Shown: positions 33,013 through 45,633 of the stretch, in pieces
How positions within the stretch are numbered: the stretch's first letter is position 1
Layout of the letters: every line of letters begins with the position of its first letter
Assembly: GCF_000715075.1 (NCBI RefSeq)
Contig: NC_134080.1
Span: forward strand, 35,444,758-35,508,757
Length of the DNA stretch: 64,000 nt
Reading direction: 5' to 3'
DNA from: Nicotiana tabacum
Lineage: Eukaryota; Streptophyta; Magnoliopsida; Solanales; Solanaceae
Program-made: the position numbers and the translations under genes
The notes under the pieces: model-generated
The model's database searches: none
Told to the model about the DNA's origin: nothing
Seen by the model: the letters and a program-made list of their open reading frames with translations, nothing else

Positions 33013-34338
33013 TTGGACTGTCATGCCAAGACTGTGACCTTAGCTTTGCCAGGTTTACCTCGTTTAGAGTGGAGAGGGACTCCTGGTCATTCCACCCGCA
33101 GTGTTATCTCGTATGTGAAGGCTCGGCGTATGGTCGAGAAGAGGTGTTTGGCCTATTTGGCATATGTTCGTGATTCTAGTGCCGAGGTTCCTTCTATGGA
33201 TTCTGTGCCCATTGTTCGTGAGTTTCTTGAGGTATTTCCTTCAGACCTGCCGGGTATGCCACCCGATAGGGATATTAACTTCTGCATTGATTTGGTTCTG
33301 GACACTCAGCCTATTTCTATCCCACTGTATCGTATGGCCCCGCTTAAGTTGAAAGAATTGAAGGAGCAGTTGCAAGACTTGCTTGATAAAGGCTTTATTA
33401 GACCTAGCGTCTCGCCTTGGGGTGCGCCGGTATTGTTTGTTAAGAAAAATGATGGATCGATGAGGATATGTATAGATTACCGGCAGTTGAACAAGGTTAC
33501 CATCAAGAATAAGTATCCATTGCCGATGATTGATGATTTGTTTGATTAGCTTCAGGGTGCCAGGGTATTTTCGATGATTGACTTGAGATCTGGCTACCAT
33601 CAGTTGAGAATTAGGGCATCTGATGTCCCTAAGACAGATTTCCGCACTCGATATGGGCATTATGAATTCTTGGTGATGTCATTTGGGTTAACAAATAACC
33701 CAGCAGCTTTTATGGATTTGATGAACCGAGTGTTCAAGCCTTACTTGGTTCATTCGTGATAGTCTTCATTGATGATATTTTGATCTATTCCCACAACCAG
33801 GAGGAGCATGAGCATCTGAGAGTGGTTCTTCAGACTTTGATAGATATTCAGTTGCATGCTAAGTTTTCAAAGTGTGAGTTCTGGTTAAGTTCAGTTGCAT
33901 TCTTGGGTCACGTTGTTTTAGCTGAGGGTATTCAGGTGGATCCGAAGAAGATAAAGGCAGTTAAGTATTGTCCTAGACTCGCGTCAGCTACAGAGATCCG
34001 TAGTTTTTAGGTTTGGCAGGTTATTACCGTCAGTTTGTGGAGGGGTTTTCATCTATTGCAGCCCCAATCACCAGGTTGACCCAGAAGGTTTCCCCATTCA
34101 GGTGGTCGGATGAGTGTGAGGCGAGCTTTCAGAAGCTCAAGACAGCTTTGACTACGGCACAAGTGTGTGTTTTGCCCATAGGTTTAGGGCCATATATAGT
34201 GTATTGTGAAGCATCGCGTATTGGACTTGGTGCGGTGTTGATGCAGAATGGCAAGGTTATTGCATATGCTTCGCGACAGTTGAAGATCCACGAGAAGAAT
34301 TATCCAGTTCATGATTTGGAGTTAGCAGCCATTGTTCA
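33013..34338 (+). pseudogene. Tekay-2 reverse transcriptase and start of RNase H
   Basis: The stretch covers [86 protein letters not shown], the FIDD box (VFIDDILIYS), the AFLGHVV region and RNase H up to [10 protein letters not shown]. It is broken by a TAG at 33547, a frameshift near 33757 (HS*IVFIDD) and another around 34010. Where homologs have YCDAS this copy reads YCEAS. The RT type is Del/Tekay-like. The Ogre-like element enters directly after AIVH. Confidence 0.88.
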
Positions 34339-37300
34339 TGATTTTTTCCTATATATTTTTATATGCATAAATACTTTCAAAATAGCATATATATATATAT
34401 ATGCATATATAAGCATGCACAAGATTTTTATAATTTTTCTATAATTTTAAAGATTTTAAATTGATTTATTTCCTCCCCTTTTACTCATAAAATCCCCGAT
34501 AATTACCCCTCAAATTATTATTGTGGTAATTTAGTCATCTAAATTCTATGTTTATCCCAAAATATTGTTAAAATATTTTTAGTGCATTTTTATAATTGCA
34601 TTTTATATTTTAATTTGCATATAATTGCAATATTAGCCTTATTAATGTACAATTATGTTTCATATGCATAAAATTGATCTTCTATATTTTTAAATGTTAA
34701 ATATATATTTAAATCATTTTAGTACACAAAATTATTTTCTAGGAATTATCTGTTATTTATTATAAATTATATGGGGGTAAATTGGCTATTCAAAATCTAG
34801 CCAGATTGCATTTCAATTTTAGCTTTAATTTTAACCCAACCCCAACCCAATTTCGGATTAAATAACCAGACCCATGCCCTAATTACCGCTACCCGACCCA
34901 AAACCTATCAAATACTGGCCGTTGATCTTTAGATCAACGACCCTCATTCGTTCTTGCCTTTTTTATTCCAAACGACCCCCCAACCCTAACCATTTTTTCA
35001 AATCCGCCGCCCTAAGATCCTCTCTTCTCTCAGTAACTCTCAACCAAACCCTAGCCCTTCAACCGCTGACCCCTCCTCTCTGGCCATCCATGGTGACCTC
35101 TCATCGTCTCCTAAGCCTCATATGGCTTCTCTCATGCCATGCCTGCCTTCTCTAAGGTCTTCAAGGGCCCAGGGCCATGCCGACTTGCATCTAGGATTTG
35201 TCACTTGTCTGTTCTTGGCTACTCCAATGTGATTTCGAGCAAAATCATGTTGTATCTGTTATGATCCTTGGGATTCTAGATAGGTTCTTTCATCTCTCTA
35301 TGGGTTTCTTCTGAAACCCTAATTGCTTCCTATGTCTCTTAGATCTGTACATATCTAAGACGATTTGAGTTTGTTTCTTTAATGTTTTACATTATCCTTG
35401 GAACTCTTTTGCAAGAATCGTTGATTTTAAGTGTTTTTCACCTTCTTCTAAAAATTTAGGGTTTCGAAACATCTTTTAAAATTTTAGTTTAACTGATTCT
35501 TTGTGTTTAAACTTCTATTTCTTGCATATTTTTGACGGATTCTATGATTTAGCTACCTCTTCAACTCGTCTATGTTGAAAGCCCTAATTTTCTAGGTTTC
35601 TTATTTGGCTCTGTGTATTAGCATGACTGATCGTTTCTTGTTTGAGTTTCTGTGACTATCTTGCCTCGAATATGTTCTTACTGAGTTTTTAGCCTAACTT
35701 ATATCACTTCTATGTTCTTGTGTCGATCTTGATTGTTCAAGACTTGCTTCTTTCTATCAGTGATGTTTAACCTTCGTGTTTGCTATGTCTGATTGTTCTT
35801 ATCTTACTCTATTTATATGTTGAACACTGAATCATGACTTTCTCTTTGATTGATTCTGGATTCCCTATTTCATGGTAAGATTGGAAGACCTTCATTTAAA
35901 CCTTTGATTCCTACTCTTTCTATTCAAATTGATTGATTTGCTTACCTTGTCTACATTAGTATTTTCTTCCTACTGATTATCTCATTTATTAGAGTTTTCT
36001 GAACTTAGCCCTAATTGTTTACCCTATACTTACTAAATTTGAAATCTTTCCGTATTGGTCATACATTGATTTCTTTCCTTATTTGTTACTTGTTCTTACC
36101 GTTTGAACTGATTCCCTTAACTTATGGGAATTCTTGTACTGATTTTGCTCTAATTGGTTCTGAGTTCCATAATTACTATACTATTGTGATTCTTGCCTTA
36201 TTTTACCTAGTTTCGAACTACTATATATACCTACTTTCTCATTGACACAAACAGGACGCTGGTTCAAAAACTCTCTCTTTCACACTAAAAGCTTTTTGCT
36301 CTTTTTTGTGTTACTTACTACTGTCTAAAGTCAGCCGGCTGCAAGCCAAGGCTAGCTACTGGTTTCTCTTTCACTTTGTGCTTACTATCCCCTTACTGGT
36401 ATGTTCCAATTTTAATTCAAGTCCCAAAACAATATGCTTCTCATATTACTTCAATTTGTCATGTTTCTAATATGCTTCTATCTATAGGTTTGTTTTTCAA
36501 CCTACAATTAACATGTATACTTCACTGTCTTTTTGTTGCATGCTATATACCCTTTAGGACTATGTTTCTCTGACCCCTGGCATGTACTTTCCTGTATGAA
36601 GTAATTGGCTATCCTAAGCCTATTGATTCTGTATTAACTCTATAATTCATGCTATACTTTAAAAGCCTTGACCCCTTTTAAGGCTCCCCTGATTCTGTTC
36701 CTATGTGCATCGGTGCTTACTATGTGCCCTATGCTTACCCTAAATCCCCATTACCCCTAAGTGGATGTGTGCACCTGTTTGACTCCATGTATTGAAGTGC
36801 TGATGAACCTCTTTCTTGTTCTGTATTTGGTTTGGCTGATTGTTAGTCACCTTACCTTTTAAAATTGTCTTATTTAGTAACTCCCTATGTGTTTTCTTAC
36901 AAAACTATTTCAAGCAAATCACTTTTTAACACTGTTTTCTCACTAAAACCTTTCAAACTATGTCAAGGACTCTCACTCTACTCCTAAGTCACTAGGTTCT
37001 GCCCCCTCCAGTGTGTGTACTACCTCAGGATCCTCTTGAGAACCTTCTGAACTCTATCACACTAAGGCTGGCCCTTCCACACTACACTTACTCATTTGGT
37101 TACAAAATCTGGGTGTGAGCACTGCCCAGGATCCTTGAGATCCTTAGGGAACTCTTACGCACCTAGACAATGATATTGTCTATGAAATTGGCATTTGAGA
37201 CTATTAGAGGTCTTGGGAAACCACTTGGGCCTACTTCAGGCTCCCTATAATGTAGCTTCTTATTTTCTTTTTATCTATTTATGTAATTCATTCATTTGGT

Positions 37301-37379
37301 TTGTAATATTTTGTAAATGAATATTGGGGTAACTAGTGAAAAAGGGTGGGTAGTTACATATTTGTGGGGTAATATGGGT

Positions 37380-37880
37380 AGAAACCATGCCTATAGGATG
37401 TTAATTTGGTATGTTTGCCTTACCATATTAGAAATCATGCCTATAGGTTTCAAGTGGTTCAAATAATAGAAATCATGTTTATAGGTCTTAAAATCAACTT
37501 CACAAATAGATACCATACCTATAGGATATGGTCCAGTTCAACTTCTGTTATAACGAGTGTTTACATGTGTTTTTCATTTGTTATCATGCCTACAATTTTC
37601 TAGCATCAGCTCTTAAACAATTAGATGTCATTCCTATAGGAAACAACATCAGAAACTCTGCCTAGATCTAAAATCAGTTTAGTTTAAATAAGTTAATCCA
37701 GTTCATGATTAGTTTACTTTGAAACTGGTCTAATCAGTGGTTTGTTTTTCCTGAAATAATTTCTTTCAAAAACTACCTTAATCTATCACTAGACAGCATG
37801 CCTATAGGAATTCAAGAGTTTGTTTTAAAATCTGCCCATTGTTTTACTATATCAAACGTAGTATCATGCTCTTCGGATGC
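37380..37880 (+). repeat. Dispersed CATGCCTATAGG motif in the Ogre LTR
   Basis: The motif or a close variant occurs at about 37385, 37436, 37475, 37512, 37628 and 37799, with weaker forms at 37580 and 37863. Spacing is irregular (about 40-170 bp). It is often preceded by GAAAT or AATAGA. Confidence 0.65.
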
Positions 37881-38799
37881 CATTACCCAGCGTTTAGGCA
37901 AGCCTATAAGGTAAGTTTAAATTCTGCAACTCTGAAACTGTTTCTGCTACTTAATGTTGTTCTGATTTTAATAAGCTTAAAATCAGTAGGCAAATGGATA
38001 GGGCCATCACTTCTGAGATAATAAAACAAAAACTACATATCTCATGTGCTCTGATATTCGCCTAGACATCATGTCTTAGGATACTATTTAATAATATTGC
38101 TCTTATTTGTGTTTGAGTCGTGTTGCTTACATGCATTGTCTGTAGAGGTGAACTTAAGCCTCTAATTGCTTCTCTTCTGCCTTATGTGCTAAGGTCCTAT
38201 TTGTTCTTGCCTGTCGCCTTAGAATTTTCTCTTTTTAAGCACCTTAGGGGTCGTCTAGAACTGCCCAGATTTAGAGGTCCTAGAATACCTCCAGGGCCAC
38301 AAGGAAGGGATAGGTAGTGCACGCATAGGCATCGTCAAGTTTGCTAGCATGCTTTAGGCTAAGACCACGGGGTGGGAAGGGTAGATATGGGATATGATGA
38401 CTACGCGCTAATATCACGTGTAGCCCCTCATTGAAGAGTGTTTACCGGACATTATGTGGGGTGATCATGTAGGCTAACCAACCTAGGACCCCTCCTTTCC
38501 CAAATCCCTTCTGTTTAAAACTTTGTTTTATATACAACTTATTCAAAACCGTTGTCTTATTATTTGAGTTATACAATATCCAACGTACTATACTTTCAAA
38601 TTATTTTATTCAATTATTTATTTGTTAATGGACTAATTCATGAATTTAAGTTCTTCCAGGACCCACCATTGTGGACCGAGAGGGGTGCCTAAGACCTTCC
38701 CCTCAAGGTTATTTCGAGCCCTTACCCTAATCTCTGGTAATGCAAACTAGTCTAAGAGTTAATCGCTCTAAGTGCCCTAACGCACCATAATCCGTTAGG

Positions 38800-38809
38800 T
38801 GGCGACTCT
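38800..38809 (+). other. Primer-site-like decamer inside the Ogre LTR
   Basis: TGGCGACTCT here equals the first ten bases of the primer-binding site at 38906. It lies 106 bp upstream of it, within the last 103 bp of the LTR. The solo LTR of the same lineage has the same decamer at 4681-4690 (minus strand), about 90 bp from its own 3' end. Confidence 0.7.
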
Positions 38810-38905
38810 TCAAATACCCAATTCCCAAAAGGAAATTAGTTATTACCCCCATGAATGTCGAAACCCGGACTTTCTCTGCGGAGAAAAAAAGGGGGCGCGA
38901 CAGCA

Positions 38906-38923
38906 TGGCGACTCTACTGGGAT
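38906..38923 (+). other. Primer-binding site, tRNA-Arg type, Ogre-like element
   Basis: TGGCGACTCTACTGGGAT starts three bases after the LTR. It resembles the complement of plant tRNA-Arg (TGGCGACTCCGCTGGGGA from memory) with a few changes; Ogre elements are known to use tRNA-Arg. Confidence 0.8.
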
Positions 38924-39619
38924 ACCTTTAGGCTCTTACCATAACGAACTTATCTTTTTACAAATTAGTCCAAGCATGCTTTATCACATACTCTTCTCCC
39001 TTATTTGAATCTAATTGTCCATTTTTTAAGCATTTATGGTTCTTTATCCCTGGAACTGACTTGTCTCTTTGTTTTCATTTTTCCTGTAACTATCTTTCAA
39101 TTATTTAAATGGTGTATTTATTTTTCCCTACGTGCAAATACTTGACTACATGTTATTAATTGCTGCATAAATCATGCTCTGCATCATATTCCACTCGTGC
39201 GTATCAAATCCTATAGCAATACTTTAATGAGTGGTTGCGCTATTCCTATTTACTACCCTTAAATTCGGAAAGACTTATTTGCGGTAAAACCAGTTGATCA
39301 GCAATGCAGTCGACGGTTCTGTGCCTTCCCCCTCATGTTGTCCGCTTGAGGGTACCAGTCTAAAACCTCATAGAAACCTTACTCTGGTTAAAATTGTGCA
39401 TGCATCATGGTCAAACCTAGTCAGATCACTTATCTTGTCCACATAATGATCCTTTAAAATAAACCTTATCCAAAGTCCATCGGGTTTTCCATAATCCCAA
39501 CGGACATAACCACGTTCTATGCATTAATTTGAAGAACTAAATGCCGATATATTGATCATAAATGTATAAATAGTCGAGTCTGGTAGAGGTAAGGTCTAAC
39601 CCTTTTTGTTTTGCAGAAA
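38924..39619 (+). other. Leader between primer site and ORF1 of the Ogre-like element
   Basis: No gene is visible in these 696 bp. The leader ends with TTTTTGTTTTGCAG (39603-39616), a good 3'-splice-site-like sequence, three bases before the ORF1 ATG. Confidence 0.6.
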
Positions 39620-40216
39620 ATGAGACATAAGGTCCCTAGATTCAGTATGGTTAGCAACATCCCACCATTGCTGCTAGATTGGTGGGAGGACTTTTCCTCA
39701 AGTGACAAGAAAAATGTGAGAAAGTACCTGGGTAACCTACCTTCCTTGCTAGATATTGAGCCAAACAACAAACTGATCGAGATTGCCACTTAGTTCTGGG
39801 ATAATGAATGGTCTGTGTTTTGTTTCGGCGACATAGAAATGACACCGCTTCTAGAGGAAATTGGAGGGCTTGCGAGATTGACTTGGAACAGTCCCGGGCT
39901 ATTGGTACTAGAAAATCATACACGCGTGGGATTTTTAAAGATGATGGGGCTGAAGAAGAATGTCGACCTAGTGTGCTTGAAGGAATCTTACATACCTTTC
40001 GAATACCTGTACGAAAGGTATGGTCACAGCAAGCCTTTCCGTACTTACCACAATGAGATCTCTCTCAATTCTCTAGGTCACATCCACCGCAGAGTATTTG
40101 TATTCATTATGTGCTTCCCAGGCCTGATAGTGTTCCCAATGAAAAAGGGAAGAATCCACACTAGGTTGGTCATGGTCGCCAAGACTTTGATGGAAGGGAT
40201 TAATGGACAGACATAT
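39620..40216 (+). pseudogene. Ogre ORF1, 5' part
   Basis: The ATG at 39620 begins MRHKVPRFSMVSNIPPLLLD. The protein has LPSLLDIEPNNKLIEIA, FGDIEMTPLLEEIGGLARL and LVMVAKTLMEGINGQT. It resembles the ORF1 of Ogre elements (the family often labelled DUF7745, related to plant mobile domains; this label is from memory). It has no known enzyme motif. A TAG stands at 39791 and the frame changes near 39815. Athila C enters directly after GQTY. Joined across that insertion and one CATAT duplication, the frame continues with TIVPMIIADFYRALEH at 54182. Confidence 0.8.
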
Positions 40217-41741
40217 TGATCGAGGCCAACCCTGCACTACTATTGAGTAGCGAGAGAGGTCGAAGCAGCTTTTAGCCAATTAAGGTCGGGATCGATTTCC
40301 ATAGGAGCTAGATATTGGAGTAGGGTGTCTATCTAAATGAGATTGTGTATTTTCTCTTAATTGCACTTTTACACATTTTTGGTTTGATTTACTTCTAATT
40401 GTATAAAACTACAATGCTCAATTAAACTAAAATAAGCTAAGGTTAAACTATTGCAAGTTGTTCAAATGGATAAAAGGCACTAGGGCAGTGACTTTCGCCT
40501 AGCTAGTCAATTGACGGATACTTGAGTCTAAGGCATGATTGTCACATTTGGGGAGTATGATATAACCATTGCACGATTCTACTCACTCTACACCTCTCGG
40601 TGGTTCGAGTGATTTTGCCCGAATTGACTTTCTCAAGACCAATTGGGTATGCAAATTTACACAAGCAATCAAGGTTCAAGTCGGGTATTACTATCTCTAG
40701 GTTTAACCCTTTAATTGGGGCTATCAATCTCTTGAGTACACCCTAATTTTTGTTGGACCAATTTCAGAGACTTAGGCTCTCTTTCTCAAGAAGAGCCAAA
40801 GTCAACTAAACACAAACTAGTGTTTGCAACCACTAATTCAGCAATTAAACGTGAAATTAGCCCAAATATCAAACACCCATAGTCAATCAAGCCCTAAAAC
40901 ACAAGACTCATCAATTACCCACACTAGGGTTGAGCCACAACCTAGCTTATGGGTCTAGCTACTCATAATTAGGGAAAAAAATAAAGAAATAGATGAAGAA
41001 AAACTCATATTAATTAACTACTAAATTAAACTTGAAAATTCAATGTTGAAATGAAGCTAAAATTGCTCAAAATACCTAAAATAAATGAAGTCATGAGCGC
41101 AGCCTTCAGTACAAATTATCTGATGACCTAAAAATGGGAAAAGAAGCTATTTATACTAAGCTGACAATTCTGGACAAAAATGCCCCAGCGGGGCTAGTGC
41201 GGATCGCACAAAATCAAGTGCGGCCGCACTAAGGCTCTTGACTTAAATATCTAGCTCTCTGAACTGGGGCAATGCGGACTACACTAAATCGAGTGCGACC
41301 GCACTGGCTTCAAGTGTGGTCCGCATGAAATGGATCGCAGACCGCATTGGGCTTCAATCTTCAAAATGGCAACTCTCTGAACCTTGGATCTGCGAACCAC
41401 ACTAAATCAAGTGCAGTCACAGTGAATCCAATATGGACCGCACTAAATCCTTTACGGCCTCATTGCCTTTTGGCCTAAGATGCACACTCTCTGAACTTCA
41501 CTTGTGCAGACCGCACAGAATGGTGTGCAGCTGCACTGGCCCTATTTGACTGAGCTTTGTCTTGTCTTGGTACTTGTGCAAGTTTCACTCCTTTTTGAGC
41601 TGATCTTTGACATCTTGTCGCCTTGTTTATCAAACCTACAATCAAGCACAACTTGTGAGCCTTTGGGACTATTTTGTACACATTTCTAATCAAAACTTGA
41701 GCATGAAAGAGTGTAAAATGTATCAAAATCCCTAGTTATCA
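40217..41741 (-). repeat. 3' LTR of Athila C
   Basis: The 1525-bp LTR runs from TGATCGAGGCC to TAGTTATCA in plus orientation and aligns with 52664-54181 throughout. The minus-strand TATA box is at 41147-41156 and the palindrome array at 41198-41530. The open frames inside are shared with the other LTR and have no domain. Confidence 0.93.
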
Positions 41742-41742
41742 A

Positions 41743-41752
41743 CTCCTCCAAA
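41743..41752 (-). other. Polypurine tract of Athila C
   Basis: The minus strand reads TTTGGAGGAG just before the 3' LTR. It is the expected plus-strand primer, with one change from the all-G run of copy B. Confidence 0.75.
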
Positions 41753-43603
41753 TTTAAGCTTTTGCTTGTCTTCAAGCAACCAAAATAAGACCCACCCCTT
41801 AAGAGTAATTCCAAGAAAATTCAGTTGTCCTAAAGTGTCCTCATATAACATCAATTGGGACAAACAATTGCCCTCAATACAAATGAATCATTAACAACAT
41901 TTACCCTTTTAAGTACCATGGATTAAGTGCAACACAAGAGCATCAAGAGTTGACTCACCATATCAAAGAAACTCTTTCTATTACTTCGGTCATTGTGGAA
42001 CCCAAACTCATACATCCTCAACTCTCCCTAAGCCAACCTCACCTTTAAGACAGTGGCACTCAGAACGAGGTTAACGGAGATTCACTCATCTCTCTCAAGG
42101 AAAAATCACAAGTCCGGCTCTAAGTACCATATGCTTGCCCCTTATGTGAGTCACCACTAATGTAAGCTTCATTCAACTCAAGATCATATAGGGCTTTTGT
42201 GGAGACATAGTGAGTCTTATGGTTCAGGGTAGGAAATGTTTGGTCTAAGTAGGTTCCATCTTCCCTTAAGCACTTCTTTTGCTTCATTTTGGCACACATT
42301 CACTTAAATTTTTAAGTCATTTCACTTCTTTCTAAAGGGTTAGAGAGACACACTGTCACTCTTTCTTGTTCATTTCAAATCTTTTCTCCTTTTTCAACTT
42401 TCCACACCTTTCATTATTTGCTTTTCTTGAATCCTTTTTATTCTCTTACACATTGAACATTCTTTTTGTCTTTTTGCTTTTCTTTCTTTTTCATTGTCTT
42501 TCCTTTTCTTCATTTTTTGTACCTTTTTACCACTTTGTTGAAATCCTCATCTCCCCCCCCCCCAAACTTATACTTTTTCCATATGCTAAGGAAAGACGGG
42601 GTGCCAAGAGACGGTATCTTTTATAATGGGTAAAGGCTTTTATCATGGTTCTTGAAGGAAAAAGGTCTAAGGCTCAAAAGGGTTGACTAGGGATTTTATA
42701 ATTGGTGAGCTATGGAAGTGTTCAAGCTATCATTTGGATCAAGGAGAGCCTATAATCATGTCTCAAGTCAAATTACACTTAGGATTTCGCCTCAACAAAC
42801 ATTCAGGGCAAGTTCTAGACCAAAGGCTTGGGACTTGGACTTGCAATGCAATTTCTCACCAGACAAGCTATGGGGTCGCTAAAGACATAGAGTTGGGGAC
42901 CCACAATGACCTTAGATAATATTTGAGCACACAATGGTCCCGAAAAATCACTTGATAATTATCGGTCAACACAAGAGTCTCAAGGTCATGTCTTTCACCA
43001 TCCTATACACAACAATTTATTTTTGACCATGAGATCAAAGGCAAATGTACTAGGCCCAAGTGAAGCTTTGCTTGAGGCACCCTTACCACTAACTAGTAAA
43101 AAGCAAAAAGAAAAACGGACTCAAACACTTAAGAAGGTTGTCACACCATCCATCATTGGGAAAAGCCACCCGGTTCACATGAACTCCACCTATGGAAAGA
43201 ACCGTGGCATTAAGAATACCAAAGGCTTATTGCAAAAATCCATAACAAAAAGCTACGAACACAAATAAGAATCTAGGAAAGAAAAAATTGCAGAAAGTAA
43301 AATGAATATTTACAAGAGGGGGGTTTAATCGAATATACAATAAGGGAGATGAATATATACAATGTAACATAACTTTTATATACAGACCCAAAGTAAAAAG
43401 TACAAAAAATGTAATGAAGTACTAAAATTATATACATACCAAAGATGAAAAATAAAGAAAGCATAAAATCTGTCAAATATATACAGTCATCCATATCAAA
43501 CCAAAGTAGGGCCTACCCCGTCAAATGAAAGCTGGCATTGTCTTCAATGCCAACTAAGCAAAATAAGCACCAAAAATAAAAGTGAAGAGGATACAGAAAC
43601 TCC
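41753..43603 (-). other. 3' non-coding region of Athila C
   Basis: No convincing gene lies here. The sequence follows the same course as 20486-22325 of copy B. A second purine run, eleven G on the minus strand within AAGTTTGGG...GAG, lies at 42551-42566, matching the one in copy B at 21281-21295. Confidence 0.7.
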
Positions 43604-45630
43604 CTATGGACTGTCTGTCTGCATGGGGTCCTGAGCGGTCCCTAGGTCCTCAATATGATCGGGAACCTGAGACTGGCTCCCTGTAACCTGTGGCTCTACT
43701 GCTGGGACCTGAGACTGGACCTGGACAGGCTCCTGGGCTACATCCTGTGGCTGACTGGAGGAGGTCTCCGATGGGTTTGCCAACTGGATGACTGCATCAT
43801 CTGCACGGGGAATCACCCTCTTCCTCTTTGGAGGCCTCTCTGACTGCATTGGCTGGGGATGGGCTGCTGGCACCGGGTCATCTAGCAATAAGTCCAAAGG
43901 CAGGTGATCTACCTTGAACCTGTTAACCTCAACCCGCAACTCCTTCACGGACTCTTTGGAAGCCCAAGTCTTTCTCATCTTCTTGGCCTCCCTAGCAAGC
44001 TCCTTAAAAGCTTTCCCATGAGAATCCACAACGTCCGTGAGAAATTTCTACGTGTCAAGGATTTTATTCTAGTTGTCTAGAATATCCTTGAGGGTGTCCT
44101 CAATAGACTATGGGACCTGTGTAGGTGGAGGTGCCTACTGAGCTGCCACTATAGTAGTAAGGACAGACAACTTAGATGAAGTTGTCTGCATCCAGTTGTT
44201 GATGCTGAGAAGGGCTTGGCTCAGACGGTGGGCAGTCACTGGGTAGGCTGGGGTGAAGGGTATGTCTGGAACTACCAAAGAGGATGGGCCAGGGGGCATA
44301 TCCGTGGAGGTGGAAGAAGGATGAGTAGGAGCCACTACCACTACTGGCTCTTCAGACTGGCCAGTGGAAGCAATGGCTATTCCCTTGAAGTTCTTGCTTT
44401 TAGGGTTGTCATCACCCTGCATGTACCATGAGAACGTGCCTTTGCTTTCACTTTGATATCAAAGTTCCGCTTCTCTACCTTTAGGTCCGCGAAGTACATG
44501 GTCAAGAAGATGGGGAAGGGGTAGTTTCTGTCACCTTCACTTACTACCTGTGTAATCACCCAAGACATCACATTCCCGATGTTAATCGGGTACCCCGCCA
44601 TGATTGATGCTATCAGTACTACCCGGTGAAGAGGGAGTGAGTTGTCGTGGGTAGTGGGGTCTAGTCTACTGCACACGAACGTCTCCCACCCCTTAGCCTC
44701 GAAATTCAAACTTCTCCTTAAGATCTTCACTCCTGCATTCAACCAATAGGGGGTGGTACCTGGGATTTCCAGGTACTGTGCCAACCAAGGATAGACCTCC
44801 TCACCTAATTCCATCTTTTCCAGATACAGTGATTCATCCTCCTCATCGAAGCCCAAGTAGTCATTTATTGCTTTCCCGTCAAATAGTACTTTCAAATTCC
44901 GCACCTTGGTCACTTTGGTGACCTTCTTGATGTGAGCAATATTGGTGTAGAACTCCTTGACTAGGTGCTCGTTTGCATCCTCACAGGTGTTTAAGAAGTA
45001 CTCCCAGCCCACTCTCTCTCTAAACTGCCTTCTCACATTGGGGTTGTGAGGCAAGAGGTCTCTATCTACGAAACTCCTCTCCTGAATCAATTTCCTCACA
45101 GGCCACCATTCTCTGAACTTATGGTAGGCCACCTCACTCTCAAAACGATCTTGCCATGCCTCCGGTTTTGTAGTTCTAGCTACTCCTCCCACCTAAGATT
45201 CACCCCCTTCTCCTACTACCTCTTTTCCTCCTACTTCCTCTTCTTCTCCTTCTGCACCCTCTCCGAATAATGAAGCTGTGAGAGAGGTGGAGTATTTATT
45301 GTCACTACTAGCAGCTGAGCCCTCAAACAACTCAGAAGAAACTCACACTGAAGCTTGGGCAGTGGGAGAAGCTGGAGGAGTGTCTCGTAGTCTGTTTCTC
45401 TCTGGCCAGCCAGGAATGTACTGTGGCACTGAATCTGATGATGCCTCCCGGAAGGGCTCGTACTCACTTCCCGATTGATCAATAGCCCTATCAGCAGCTC
45501 TGATGAGTTTCCTTATGTTTTTTATGTTTTGTTGGGCTTGGGGTGTCAACCTTATCATCTTCTGTTTCTCACCCCGGGAGGATTCCCCTCTACCTGCTTG
45601 TTTAGCACTATTGCCTCTTTGTTTCACCAT
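43604..45630 (-). pseudogene. Athila C accessory ORF downstream of pol
   Basis: The ATG at 45628-45630 (MVKQRGNSAKQAGRG) lies three bases after TTGTTTGCAG. Order: basic N-terminus, QSGSEYEPFREASSDS, acidic linker, the conserved domain at about 44440-45190 (WQDRFESEVAYHKFREWWPV, VKEFYTNIAHIKKVTKVTKV, VLFDGKAINDYLGF, ETFVCSRLDPTTHDNSLPLH), a Ser/Pro-rich linker and a Gln/Pro-rich C-terminus ending QTDSP. The domain resembles the 'putative plant transposon protein' family. It has no signal peptide or membrane helix. Stops occur after AQASV (45343), before VGGVART and near 44050-44130, and a frameshift lies near 44400. An intact version would be about 675 codons. Confidence 0.78.
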
Positions 45631-45633
45631 TGT

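Larger units (their letters stand above)
14619..34338 (+). mobile_element. Del/Tekay-like Ty3/gypsy retrotransposon (Tekay-2), interrupted and open on the right
   Basis: The element begins with TG at 14619 in the gag of Tekay-1; the five bases before it, TTCAA, are the expected target duplication. It has an LTR (14619-17340), a Met-type primer site, gag with a CCHC knuckle, protease, RT and the start of RNase H. Athila B (18960-32523) separates gag from protease, and an Ogre-like element enters RNase H at 34339. Its integrase, any chromodomain and the 3' LTR are outside the window. Many in-frame TAG codons mark it as defective. Confidence 0.85.
34339..38902 (+). repeat. 5' LTR of the Ogre-like element
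   Basis: The 4564-bp LTR ends GGCGCGACA at 38902, three bases before the primer site. The left boundary is placed at TG (34339-34340) where Tekay RNase H stops matching; the TG could also belong to Tekay, so a slightly 5'-truncated LTR is possible. The five bases before it, GTTCA, are the expected target duplication. The A+T-rich first 500 bp include a TA run (34386-34410). The rest is T- and C-rich with no convincing gene. A repeated CATGCCTATAGG motif lies at 37380-37880. Confidence 0.83.

Noticed and set aside
33241..33660. 139-codon frame on the minus strand
   Set aside because: It is the antisense of the Tekay-2 RT, which has clear motifs on the plus strand.
34380..34800. A+T-rich start of the Ogre LTR as a replication origin or matrix-attachment site
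   Set aside because: Only base composition supports it, and many LTRs have such stretches.
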